Assembly: GCF_019925205.1 (NCBI RefSeq)
Contig: NC_083567.1
Span: forward strand, 27,032,001 to 27,096,000
Direction of reading: 5' to 3'
Length of the DNA: 64,000 bases
Source of the DNA: Metopolophium dirhodum
Taxonomy: Eukaryota > Arthropoda > Insecta > Hemiptera > Aphididae
The notes under the pieces were generated by a model. The model worked only from the letters and a program-made list of their open reading frames with translations, did not search any database and had not been told where the DNA came from. This document shows positions 23,001-35,645 of this stretch, piece after piece; within the stretch, counting starts at the first letter, position 1; every line of letters starts with the position of its first letter. A program made the translations under genes and the position numbers.

Positions 23001-25823
23001 GTAAGACAAAATTTTGTAGGCAATAAAACTTACTTTTTTCGGAGTGGGTGAATTTTCTTTTCGAAGGTTTGAACGACCAATTATAATATTGTCACCAACA
23101 AAAGTAACATAATTATCATGATTTACATTGTCAATATCATCAGTACTTGATTCTTCACAATGAGCGTCCAACATGATACAACCATCTTTAACTCCCTACA
23201 ATTACATAAATTAGTAACATAAAAATAATAATAAGTCAATGAAAATTATATATTACATAAGAATTGTCTCTTCTTTGCACTGGACCTTCACTGTCAATAT
23301 AGTTTGGGACTCCTTTTCTGTTGACGAAATTGAAAACTACACTGTTTTCATGATTATCCCAACGTTTTTTATCCCATAAGCCACTTATTCTTTTTTCACC
23401 GTTGGTATTATTGGTACTATTGGTATTATTGATATTATTGGTACTATTATTACTATTATTTATAAATTTTTTTTCTATTTCTTTATCAGACAATTGAGCA
23501 TTTGTAGTTTCTTCAGGCTGTAAAGTAGTTCTGGTTGTTGGTCTGATAACACATATCTGCTTGGTTTGTATTGATATTGGTTTATTATCAATAGCTGTTG
23601 CAGTAATGGCAGCTTTAATAGTAACCCTGTGTCTTTGCGATCCACCATCATCAGACGACATAGATGATTCATCTTGGCTAGAACTAACCTCATCATTGAT
23701 CAATGGTTTGGAACGATCAAAACCTAACGACTCCTTCTTTTTTAATCTATAAACAGATTACCTAATTAGATATTATACTTCATAATTTTTAATAACAGTA
23801 TATATTAATTTTAATAAAAGTAATATTTTAACAACATTCAGATACCTAGATAATAAATTAAATCGTCTAATATCACAATGAATACATAACTTATACACAG
23901 TTATACCTAATCATTGACAAATTTAAATAGGTAATAAGGCCATCAAAGGAAAACATAATATAGATATTATACTTAATATTAAATACAAATCAACCTATTA
24001 TTAATATTGTTGTTATCTTCTTTATCAAGGAATACTTGGGTAATAGGTAGGTACCTATTTATTAAGAGCATTTGGTTTGAAACTATTTAAATTTGTTCTG
24101 TTTTATGATCTTCACGAGTCATAACATATTTAAAATACCCACATACTAAATCATTTTAAAGTAGCTAATATTAAAAAAATTAACTATTTAACTATAAATA
24201 TAAATATAGGTAAATTATATTTATTATACAATCATTATTTGACAAATAAATACACAACAAATCATAAGGCAATTGTACATATAAAAATACCTAACTAATT
24301 AATAGTGAATGGGAAAAAATGAGATTAATGAACTAGGTAGCATCTATTATCAAAATATAATGTATATCTGTAGATAACTAAACAAATACTTAGGTAACAA
24401 ATTTGAAATTATAGATATTAATAATTATCAAATAAGGACTAAAATGTAACATTAAAGTAAAATAGATTGGTATGTAAATAATTCAATCATAAAGTAGACA
24501 ATTATAAAAAAATGAATCTCATTCAAACTGTAGGTTTTAAAGGTATATAGCCACCAGCCGCACCAGGTACAATGGTACATAGTTTAAACTATATTTGAAG
24601 TAATTAAGAGAATTTAATGAGCTCATAATAACTGTTAACAGAAGTAATAATATAATGATATAATTTTGGTCTTCTTTGCTATTTATTTAACGTTAAGTAA
24701 GTTTGAACGAGTGATCACTAAACTCAAATTAAATGAATAGGAACCTATTGATGTTATGAATGAATAAATGTTTTATTCATATATTACTTAATTGTCTAGT
24801 AATTATCATAAAGAGATAGGAATAGTTATGAATTACTTTGGTAAATTTTAAACGTGGGTAAGTCGGTACTTATCTATAACTTATTAAATGTGCATATTAT
24901 TATTACCTGTTTGGATATTTAATCGGTGGGGACATTTTCTTCAATGGCGCTTTGTTCATTCTAGCCGGACGTGATTTTTCTGGGCTCATCATTGGCTTAG
25001 GCAGTATTGCAGGCTTTATCTTGATGGGTTTCAGTTCGGTCTGTGTTTTGGTTTCAAATATTTTTTTATACGTTTTGACGACATCAGGTGGCGGCAAATC
25101 ACCATTTGTTGTCTTCGGCTGTTGTTCATCCATGTAGCCGTTAGTGTTGCCCGAATGGGGATCGGACAAAGTCTCCATGGAACGGGCACGTTTCATGGTC
25201 TCGCTCTTGACGGTCGCTGCCATACTGACAACATCCGGCTGCGAGTAGAGTTTGGGTTTGTCGTTGAGCCTCTTGTCGTCAACAATATTGTCCATGCTGG
25301 TGGACCGGCGCAACGACGGTCTGGGTTTTTGTTCGCGCACCGTCATGCTCATGTACTTAGACTTGAGTTTGTTCACGATGCCCGGCCCGTACTTGAATTC
25401 TTCGCTGGAATCCGAATGGTAGTCCAGGCCATTGGTGATTTCGGTGATGATCTGCGGTTTGGTTTTGAATTTTGATCGACAGCGGTTGATCTGCGGATTT
25501 TTCTTGAAATTGGTCATGATAGCGGTGGCCTCGCACTTGAACAGCCTCATGCTGGTGGGACACACGGCGGTGCCGACTACGACTGTGGACTGCTGCTGAT
25601 GCGGCGGCTGCGGCATCGGTATCTGGGCGGCGGCGGCATTCGGCTGCTGGAGAAAGTGTTGAGTGGTGGGGGGGGACCAGGTCCATTGAACTGGTTTTAC
25701 CTGTAGTTGTTGTTCGTTATTGCCGCCGCCGCCGCCGCACTTTGATTGACTGTTTCTCGTCCGTCTCCTGTTGATCAGCTCCAACTTCCACGGCGGTACG
25801 TTGGGGTCCACGCACGTATCCAT
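19832..25823 (-). CDS. Five-exon gene, putative phostensin/taperin-like PP1- and actin-associated protein (625 aa)
   Basis: Exons on the minus strand are 25823-24907, 23746-23257, 23195-23034, 20954-20834 and 20019-19832. They give 1878 nt, 625 codons plus TGA. Every junction has GT...AG and compatible phases. Visible blocks: MDTC then VPPWKLELINRRR (residues 9-21); a G5 run (30-34); low-complexity Q/P/A (54-79); GPGIVNKLKSKYMSMTVRE (146-164); Ser-rich RRSTSMDN and RARSMETLS; PPPDVVKTYKKIFE (244-257). Next come an Asn/Thr tract (402-421), SVVFNFVNRKGVPNYI (441-456), HIKFSDVL then EYPSEAS (526-544), and a C-terminal tail ending DTYVPWSEETTPDLLF. PPWKRxL..RR at the N-terminus and an (R/K)-(V/I)-x-F PP1-docking motif are traits of phostensin/taperin proteins, which bind PP1 and sit on actin bundles; HIKF would be a weak version. 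No signal peptide or membrane segment is visible. The gene model is strong; the family name is inference. Confidence 0.85.
20834..20954 (-). CDS. Exon 4 of the five-exon gene
   Basis: The acceptor is TATTTTCTAG|GACCTC and the donor CCAAAAA|GTAATG; 40 codons (residues 524-563) plus one base. It encodes DLHIKFSDVLETTHEYPSEASMLVEEE. HIKF has the form of a degenerate RVxF PP1-docking motif, and the EYPSEAS block after it looks like a conserved neighbour. Intron 3 (20955-23033) is about 2.1 kb and could hide a further small exon; I saw none. Confidence 0.8.
23034..23195 (-). CDS. Exon 3 of the five-exon gene
   Basis: The acceptor AATTGTAG|GGAGTT, 54 full codons (residues 470-523) and the donor AAAAAA|GTAAGT keep phase 0 at both sides, so the exon could be skipped without a frameshift. 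It is acidic at first (HCEESSTDDIDN) and ends RKENSPTPKK, a possible proline-directed phosphorylation site. Reading through the donor gives KKVSF and then a stop after 14 further codons. Confidence 0.8.
23257..23746 (-). CDS. Exon 2 of the five-exon gene
   Basis: The acceptor is CTGTTTATAG|ATTAAA. It supplies the third base of an Arg codon, then residues 307-469. The Asn/Thr/Ser tract (402-421) comes from AAT/ACC triplets and may vary in length between individuals. The FNFVNRKGVPNYI block looks conserved. The donor is TCTTAT|GTAATA, phase 0. Intron 2 is only 61 bp (23196-23256). Confidence 0.85.
24907..25823 (-). CDS. Exon 1 of the five-exon gene
   Basis: Residues 1-305 plus two bases of codon 306. 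The start chosen is the ATG at 25823-25821 (ACGGGATGG), the first ATG in the frame. The frame stays open upstream to 25904 without an ATG, and AAAAG at about 25830-25834 could be an acceptor for an upstream non-coding exon. The donor is AACAG|GTAATA at 24907/24906. Codon use is GC-rich, in contrast to the later exons. Intron 1 (23747-24906) holds nothing recognised. Confidence 0.85.
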
Positions 25824-27010
25824 CCCGTAGGCTTTTACGCGAAAAAATCGCCGAAAAGTTCGTTCATCGACGGCGTTGGCGGCGGACGACGCGCGCACGC
25901 ACACACCGACTTATCGATCTCGTCGTCGGAGCGGACGACTACGATTTATTGCTACGATGATAATAATATTATTATGTAATATTATACCTACAGACTATCG
26001 ATCGATCGGCGAACGGAAATCCGATACGGGCCAATCTGTCTCTGTCTGCCTACCTTCCTGCCTAGTGCAGTAACGTCTATCTATACGTCCTACGCTACTA
26101 CCTACTGAACTACACGTCCGGACACGCACGCCCGTAAAAATAAATAACAATAACAATCGTTATCACAAAATGTCTAAGGGTCGGGGGGTGTGGGAAAAAC
26201 TGAACCTGCGACGAGGGAACCACCGGCAGCAGCTATTATACTCGCTGCGACCGCTTTTAACGACTATAATGAGTGATATTAACGTCTTTCAGTGCGGCGG
26301 TGGCGGCGCGATTGTCGTCGTCGTCGTCGTTGGTCCTAGTCGTGGCTGCAGCTGCTGCGGTCGCGCCGTCCGCGTTCATAATATTATTATTAATATCGTA
26401 TAATTGTTGTCGTTATCGTCGTGTCACTGGCCGTTTTGCCGTACGGTCGACGTTATCGCAACGATTACTATTATTATAGATTAATATAATTATTATTATT
26501 AATCGACGGACTCGCGAACAAAATATCGAAAAACGGTCAGCCCGCCGGAAATCGGAGAGCGGAAAAGTTAAACCGTTTTGGTCGGTTTCGACTGTCAAGC
26601 GGACACGGAGTAAATAATAATAGTAATATCACAAATTCACAGGGTCGTCGTAAAAAGAGGGAAAAAAACGGAAACCGCGAGTCGGCGGCGGCGGGCGGGC
26701 GTAGAAAATAACGCTATTGTATGCACTTCCAACGGCCGCGGGCGATATTTACGATCTGAATCGCGTCCGAAACGCGTTGCGCGCGCGCGTATATTGGCAA
26801 CCACGCGCGAGTACGCCGCCGCCCGCCGCCAGCCCACCCACCCGTCGGGCCGTTACCCCCCCTTTGGCGTCGGCGGCAGGCCGCCTACCGTGTGTACTTG
26901 CGCGCCGACTAAAACACACCTACCGCTACCGCTCGTCCGCCGCCGCTCGTCGTTGACGCGTAACCGCGAGTACCGTTACGGCGTTACGCACTTACATCAC
27001 ACTCGCCTGC
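25824..27010 (-). promoter_or_regulatory. GC/CpG-rich probable promoter and 5' UTR of the five-exon gene
   Basis: This is the most GC- and CpG-dense region of the window, with CGCCGCC and GTCGTCGTC runs. It lies directly upstream of the minus-strand ATG. No TATA box stands out. A possible 5' UTR donor on the minus strand lies near 26993 (GAT|GTAAGTG). The many overlapping open frames on both strands (26170-27102) follow from the GC bias and simple triplets and show no domains. A divergent plus-strand transcript is possible but unsupported. Confidence 0.5.
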
Positions 27011-30000
27011 AACGAGTACACGATGGGTATGATTATAATAATAACAACAACAATATTATTAGGAGGATGATATTGTTATGGGTATTATTCATGAATAGCT
27101 AGGTATAGGTAGGTTATAGGTATACTCTATACCAACTAAATAGGTACACCGTAGCGCGGCGTACTTATTTATAATAATATATTGCGATGTCTATAGGACG
27201 CCCGTTGGTTTTGTAGTTACAGGCGTGCGCACGGATGCAGTGAATGGTGCTTTCGCTGCACCTGACAATATATTTTATTTTGGATTCAGTCGCCTGGTGG
27301 TGAATATAATATATTTTTATTTAAAGGCTTCTGGTCAAAAAATGTTGAATAAAATAAAACTATGAATTTTCAATGTTGATGGTTGATCAAATGAAAATGT
27401 CGACCCCTGGTGACTGGTATACGATATATTATAACGATACGGTATACGATATAACCTATTACCTATATTATGTTAATATTAAACGAAATTGTACTCTTTA
27501 TTATTATTGATTGGAATATACCAAATTTGTATCTTGCTAGCCTTTTACGAGTCTTAGCCATAATAAAGGAAATACCAAATAGTTGAAACTATCAGGTAAC
27601 GTTCTGTCGGTCCGGTAAAAATGTGTGCTGCACCAGACACAAGATCTTGCGCACTCACATGATTGTATTGTAGATCTAATGCACGGATCGTTTCGTGGTT
27701 GTTGGATTTCAATATTTTATATCTCAAGTTTTAACTGAAACAACTATAACGCGCATAAATGTGTATCGCTAAATAAGTAATGTTTATGCTGTATTTAGTT
27801 GCTACTAATTTGGCTGGTCTCTGATCTCTGTACACCATTGGGGGGAATTCAAAATTTAGTCGGATATACCATATACGACATGGTAGATAACGTATTATTA
27901 TGTATTTATATATAATAGCCAATAGGTAATAGATAGACTATTATAATATCATATATAGTGAGGGCCAGATGTACAGGTTTTGGGGCCAGGGACTATAATA
28001 TAAAATAGAGGACACCTTAAAATAACCATAAATTACCTAGGTATCGCTTAAAAAGTGACAAAAGTACAAAAAGTACAAAAATTGGCTAAATACAATGTAA
28101 AACAAAGTGATTGGGGTGGGGGGGGGGAATGTCCTCTGGATCCTCCTCTGGTCCTATGGATCCGCTACTGTCTTTGTCAATCTACACATTAAGCGTATGC
28201 ACATTTTGCGTTTGCAGATAATTTGTAATTACTGCATGCTATTCATTATTTATAACTTCTTTAGTCCTCTTTAATACATTATCTAGTAATTCTGAATGAT
28301 TTATAAAACAATTATTTAAGAAAATAATGGGTTAATTATTAAACAAGTGAGGAAAGCTAACTGCGAGCATGCTAAATTCCCAGTTTCTAAACGTATTATA
28401 AATGTATAATACAAAGCAATAAACCACAATATTTCAAATACAATATTCAAAAAGAATTTGGTAACCTTAATATTTTAGCTAGTATGAATCTATATTAAAT
28501 ACTTATACGATAACTACCTATCTTCATATTATCCACTATCGTAATTAAATATCTTAATACAAACAAATAATAATCGTAACTGTGTACTAAGCGTAACTAC
28601 TAACAATAGTAAATAAATAAATAACAATAATTGTAATTATGTACCTACCGATCACTATAATGAACGGACGGACATTACGGGGATATAAGGTGTTCTAAAC
28701 TTATGTTTAGAAACCTAAAATGTAAGAAAACTGTATTTCCCGTTTATTCCAGACTTATATTTTCAAAAATATAAGCGTAACACGCTCCACGAATACCCTT
28801 ACAGTACCTACACAACCGTGTGACGTGATTTAAAATTTCGTAATCAGTTTTCTTTATAATATAATATAAGACCATATATTTCTTAAGCCCGAAGGTCGAA
28901 CTACACATTTAAATAATTGTGTAGGAACAAGTTTTCAATAAATACCGAAACAAAATAATTATGAAGAAGTCAGGATTTGTAAATATTTGTTTATTTATGT
29001 ATTTAATTTACAAATAAAAAGTAAATACAATATTTTATGTTTTACAGTAACTATATTATTATAATAAAAAATAATGGTCAGAACTCAGATTCCTATGAAT
29101 CCTATAAAATATATATTTTATTATATATCTACTGAATTTGTGAGACTATTAGTATTGAAATCAGAAATATAGGCACGCGGTACCTACTATAAAATTATAA
29201 AACAGATTCTGGTGCAATGCTGAAAGGGTTGATGCAACTATATATTAAATCAAATGCAAGCCCGACCGAAAAAGGAGATGTATATTGTTTATTGTGCTGC
29301 GGTCAGTGCAATCACGTGGCTATACCATTTACCTACATTGTTACTGGTTACATATAAATACATAATTTACTTGTTCTTAAATAGGTAGGAGTCAGGCGAT
29401 TAAAATAATAATACACACGAGGCACAAATTGGGTGAGCCTACAAAAATATAAAAATATTGGTTCTAGCACTAGATTATACTATAATATTATATTTTGCGA
29501 TTTGTAATATTTATACTATAATATTATAAAAATTAATTATTGTATTAATAATAGTATGGTGTAGGTTTTTTCTAAAAATAATTGCGATTTAATTTCTCCA
29601 TTAGGCTTGCGAACAATAATAATAATAATAATATTCGTTCAATAAAATAAATTCAAAACATTGACGACACTGATTTATTCGGTTTTTCTATCTCCCCCCC
29701 CCCCTAATCACCTCGCGGCCCTCAATCGTGTTGCCGCTACCAGACCACATTATTACGGTCTATACCAGCTATATAGATGTTTACCAAACAATAGCTGATT
29801 TGCCGGTATGTGCATTGTGTATTTGTGTGGCAGTGTTGTACGATGACGCGTATCTGACGATGACGGACTCCGTCACATATCGTATAGCCACGCACGTCTC
29901 TCGGAACGATACAATATTTAATAATAATACACAAATAGTATAATAATAACTTAATATCATATTGTTTTCAGGGGCCCGTTTTCATGTTTTTCATGGGACG

Positions 30001-33000
30001 CTCGTGTAGGACGTATGGCCGCCGGCCGCTATGGGTTTCCGAGCATCACTGCTGCATCTGCGGAGTATCTCAAATGAGTAATGACTTCAGTGGCTTGAAG
30101 TTATTATGTAAAATCGTAGTAAATGACGTATTTAATTTATTTTGGTATTGGATAATTTGAATTACCCGGTACCCCCCTCCCCCCCTTTCATTAATTTTTG
30201 GTTCCACCACTATATCAGGTACATAGTGCGTTTATCACGATCGCAAAATAATTTTCGAAAAACATATAACAAAAAATAATTGATTTTGATTTGAAAATCA
30301 ATCTTTCAATAATTGTTAAATTTGAAATTTTTCAATTAAAACGAGTCTTGTATTATTTCTTACTATAGAATATGCTAGTTTTGTATATATTTTACTTTCA
30401 ATGGAGGTTGAAACAATCTGCAATCATTATTACCATATAATATTATACAGACAAGCAACAGTACAATCATATTTTCAACCAAATATTTCCCTGTACCTAT
30501 AGCTCCCGCTGGCCGCTACCAATAATAACAATAGTAAATAATATTACTTGTGTATTGTAAATAAACAATATACCTAAAATAGTGGACAAATTAATTCTAA
30601 CTTTTTCATAAATGCATTTTTCTTGGGAAGTGTTATATTTTTGTGTCATAATATTATTAGAAATGTACACCAAAATTATACAGTATAATGTGACACTTTT
30701 GACCGTTTTTTCCCCGCAACCGCTAAATAACGGTATAACTATTACGATGACCAATCTTTAATAATTGTTTTCCAATAAAAAAAAAAGTAATATTGTGTCC
30801 TTATTATATTGTCTTCGTCGTCCCATACTCCTCTGTATGCTTGTTCGCATTATTTTATTTGCTCGTTAAAATTCTATCTCTTTTTGTTCTATTTAATTTA
30901 TTATTATATTTAATTATTTTTTAATGCTGCCTAGTCCCTAGGTAGGTACATTCGTTATGATGATATCGTTATCGACGAACGCACTTAGAACACTATAAGT
31001 TATAACAGTACATAATATAATGTCAATACCTATATATACCTATATAACACTATAATAGTATATAAGTATATTAGTATACATAAAACGTATAAGCATTATA
31101 ATATTAGTAATTTTAATGTTTTTTTATTTGTCGACACGATTACACGAATAAATTCCTCACGTCTAGGGTCTAGCGTCTATAGTCACTGCACTGTGCGACG
31201 TATAGCCAGCTATTATTTTTACTTATTTACTTAGCACGTACACAAAGTGTATGTGTGTGTGTGTGTGTTTGTTATTAGAAAGACTTATAAGTATGGGTAC
31301 TTAAAACAGTTCTAACAACCAGTCCGTTCCAGTCACGATAAAAGTATAGAACGGTTGGCGGGAGGGGACTTTTAGATCCGCAGTGACTCGCAAGTAAACA
31401 AAACACGTAGGTACATTTAGTCACTAATGCGCACTATAGGCACGTAAAATGGGCTTGAATTAAAAAATATCTCCTTCTAAACACCTACTTGGCGTTTTTG
31501 TAGCTTTATACTCGCACGAAACACCGCGCACATGCGCAAGTGTCACATATATTACATAATAATATACCATATATTGTGATGTGGCATTGTGACCATGTAT
31601 ATATTTATTATGCATATATAATATATATACACCACTATATTATACATAATACAATATGTAGTATATAGTATATATTATAAGCACACATGCATTTACAGCA
31701 CAACAAATAAACGTTACACGTGAACGTCCATCTGGTCATAATACACTCGACGTTAGAATATTATAATAGTAATAATATATTCCTTTTAAATCGTATACAT
31801 TATGTTAATAAAGCCGCTGATTGCAGTGAGCGACAGTGAGCGTGGACACTCGATTCGCTTACCTCTCACCTCGGTACAGGATAGTTAAATAGTTTATAAT
31901 GTTTGTATGTATAGTGATGTTAAATCTTAAATCAATAATATATAGGTAACGCATTACTATATAAATGATATAACTCATAAATCATCGCGGAGAGAGATGA
32001 TGGATAATATGTGTACCTCGTGTATGAAGTGTACCTATACCCAAAATTACCATCGTCGTGGATATTTAAATCGTTTATGTCATAAACTTTATGAGTGTGC
32101 ACATTTGACTCTAATATAACATAATATAAATACATAATGATAACAGATCAACTCCACTCGAGTAGTTTGAACTTATATAATTACCGAATCATAATGCATA
32201 CAACGGTGCTGCAGGGCTTAATAATATATTAATAATTACTATCGTGTACCCGCATAAAATAATGCCGATTTAAAAACGTAAAACAAATTAAAATTTGTAA
32301 TAGGTAATATGAATTACATTTTTAAATGAAAAACGTAGGTACGGCTATGTAAAAAACTAAGAAGTTATAAAAAAGCTTAAATTATTGGGAAATTATGCCA
32401 GATTTTATATCAGATATGCGTATACTATATAAATTATAATAAATAATAATACAATTTAAGTGGTATGCAAATATAATGTATTATATTAAAATGTTATAAC
32501 TGCTAACAATTTTAAAATTATATTCAATTTTAAAATGAAACTAGTTTTAATTACAATTTTGTACATACGTAATTTTGCGTGAATTTAAGACAATGTAATT
32601 AACGATGTATACGTAATTTAGAATGTGTATTTTAGTTTTTAAATCTGTTTGTATAAATTAAAGAGAAACTGCAAACAAAATGTAAAACATACTGTGACCT
32701 CTAACTAAGATCGTAATGAAACTGGGGGTATTTCATTTTGGATCATCTATAGTATACAGACATATTATAGTGGACTGTAGGTTGTTACATAATATTATAT
32801 TATTATCTAATTCGTTCCAACCGGTTTTCGATAACTGAAGTATTATATCTGTAATAATATGTTAATTATAATTTTAATCTTAATTAGTCAAAATTCAATG
32901 ATATTATAATCATACATAAATACATAATTGATTCATTAAAATATAATAGTCATACAAAAGTTAAAAAGTGACAACGTCAAAACATTTTTAATACATTTAA

Positions 33001-34124
33001 TATAGGTAATTATATAATATTATAATATATTATTATTGCCATATTGGTATTCTGAAACCAATGAAACCTTTGAAGTTTTGTTGAAACGTGAAATGAAACG
33101 TGAAAATAAATGGATATACCGTTTGAATGAAAAACTGAACATTTTCCTGAAGTCAAAATGTACCTAACGAAGCATATATTCAATGATGCAACCATTTATT
33201 ATGTTAATACATTATTAAAAATGTCGAAATAACATAATTATGTGATAAGCAGCAGTGGTAATTAATTGATCTGTTGACAACGGGTAACGACACAACGTTA
33301 AGAAGTTTAATAACTAATAAGTAACATAATTCTATAAAAAAAAGAAAATGAGATAATAATAATTTTATATTGATGTAAATTTATAATACTTTACAGTGTT
33401 TCCTATTATGGACGTCAGTTGCGTATTATACATTTATACAATAGGTATTTCTAGCCTGTATGCCTGTGAATACCTATATAATATGATATACAATATTATA
33501 CATATTATATAATATCATTGATTATACCTACTATAGTATCTATAAATTCTAATCAATGATAATATGTAAATTACTATATTATGAGTATTGTAGGTACTCT
33601 CCCCTCAGCACTCAGTACATACAATCGATTCTATTATTCTACCTACAGCTAATTGTTGATATCATAATAATATTGTTATTATGACAACTTACAATGTTCA
33701 ATAATTGTGTAACGGAATTTTATTCCAGTAGAGCAATATTTGTTGATTAATATAAAATTAAATACTTACCTATTTCGTTTAATTTAAAAGTTAGGCACTA
33801 TTATAGTAAATAGAGATAATAGTGCTTAGTGCTAAGTAATTTAGTATGTTACACCTATGTTAGTAGGTACATAATAATTTAGACTGTATGATCATCCCGA
33901 TTCATCAGTCATCACTATTCAGTATGCCAAGTATATTTTATGTAATAATAATAGCCAATTGCCAATATAGGGATAAATCATGAGAAGTTTAATATTTATA
34001 CTGAAACAGTTACTTTTAAGTGAAAAATCTTTAACATTTAATACAAGGTTCAAGTGCTATAGCCAGGACTTTTTTTGTAGTTGTGAGGGGGGGGGGGAGG
34101 AGCGTAAGGTGATGGCCGTATATT
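27011..34124. other. Long AT-rich intergenic region
   Basis: No confident gene. G/C homopolymers at about 28117-28127 and 29694-29704 and the phrase GATCCGCTACTG near 28160 suggest ends of small, decayed transposons. An AAT microsatellite (29614-29635) and a GT microsatellite (31250-31268) are present. A possible isolated exon at 29972-30160 is discussed in the findings. Confidence 0.4.
33501..33565. repeat. Imperfect inverted repeat (hairpin)
   Basis: The left arm contains CATTGATTA (33516-33524) and the right arm TAATCAATG (33549-33557). Outer AT-rich parts also pair (CATATTAT with ATAATATG). The loop is about 24 nt. It is AT-rich, so it may be chance or the core of an old MITE. Confidence 0.4.
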
Positions 34125-34272
34125 CAGTGGTCGAAATGGTTTAAGATGAGTGGAGGGATGCCTTACAATTCAGATTTCCTGATATCATCATAACATTCTT
34201 CTATTCTTCATCTAACAAAAAAGTAGAGGGATGTCATCCCTCCGTACCCCCCCCCCCCCCCCCCCACCACTG
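34125..34272. mobile_element. Short MITE-like element with CAGTGGT ends
   Basis: It begins CAGTGGTCG and ends CCACCACTG, giving 7-bp inverted termini. AGTGGAGGGATG near the left has the counterpart GGGATGTCATCCCTCC near the right. A 19-base C-run (34247-34265) sits just inside the right end. No target duplication is evident, so the call is tentative. Confidence 0.4.
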
Positions 34273-35645
34273 AGAGCACTAGGTATATTTTTATTTAAAC
34301 ATAAAGTTAACTTAAAATTGAATCATCTTTATTTTTTATTGGAAAATGTAGGTATCTATAATAATTAATAATATTCATATCAAAATAAATATTTCTATGA
34401 ATATTCATAATGTCTAAATTATTAAGACGTGTTGATTCTCCTATGGAGTATGTTTTAATATCTACTTTTCAAACTAGAGAAGCTTTTGTCAACTAATGAT
34501 GAAGACGATGACGTAGTTAGTAGTTATTGATAATGATGAAACTACTTTCAATAAAATACTTATACTAAGAAAAAATTCTTTAGATTATTAAGACAACGAA
34601 TATAAAGACATTTTTTGAAATAGAGCTTTTTTCATTTCTTAATTTTTGTTGCAAAAGCTCAATAATATATTTTTAATATTTGTTCGTTGTTCATAAACAT
34701 CGGAATGACTCCAAGGGTCATTAAATATTCTTTATAAAAATCAATATTGGGTTTTTACATTATTAAACAATGAGTTGCTTATTTGAAATGGTATGAACTA
34801 GTTTGACTTTATATATTAGTTCGTGACGACAAACAGTGTATAACAGTATATGAACCTATTTATTAAATATTTTGGGAATTGATTTGAAATAGCCACTTAA
34901 GTTCTAATTTTAACAAAATGTACTACCAATTTAAACGAAAAAACTATTGGCAATTAAAACATAGCTCATAGTAGGTACCTTTAAAAGTTAAATAATAATA
35001 TAATATGATGAAATATATTTTGAAATAAAATAAAATATGAAGCAGGAATCTCATTATCTGATATCTATATAAATACAAATTAATGATTCTTTGTTTGTCC
35101 AGCTCTATAGACTCAACAACTACCGGACCGTTATCAATAAAAGTTATATCCAGTGTGTTCCCATAGGCCATAAGATATACGGTATAAGGTATACGTTTAT
35201 TATATAATTATTATTATACGCCGTATATATTATACTCTCAAGATATTTTTACAAAAACATGGGTATAGACTAACGGTAGTATTTTGGTACTTGACGAATG
35301 ATGGCTTAATATACTTCCAAACAAATTATTGGAAACACCTCTGGTTATATCAGTATAGATTCCTTGAGACTCTGAGCCGGAGGTTAGTGTATTAATGTAA
35401 ATTGTTATAGTTGCATAGAGTATCCAATGTCTTGGATTCATTTTTCAACAATGATTTTCTATTTTACCATCGTTTTTTATTACCATTTTAAATGATTCAA
35501 TATATTTGTGTATATAATGTCACTAGTGATTAATTAATTACGAATAAAATTTTTGTGAATTGTTTTTTTTTTCAAGTTGAGGCATAGAGTTTTGGGTTTG
35601 ATGTAACTTCTTTATAAATCTTAAAATTCGGGAAATTTTTCACGT
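34273..35645. other. AT-rich non-coding stretch
   Basis: No gene or repeat was recognised. The frames at 34944-35171 and 35238-35441 have no domain content. Confidence 0.4.

Noticed and set aside
24952..25686. Plus-strand and alternative minus frames over exon 1
   Set aside because: Shadow frames of the real exon, as shown by splice phase and conserved motifs in the chosen frame.
26170..27102. Several overlapping frames on both strands in the GC-rich region
   Set aside because: They arise from CG-rich triplet runs upstream of the five-exon gene; low-complexity Arg/Ala/Val peptides without domains.
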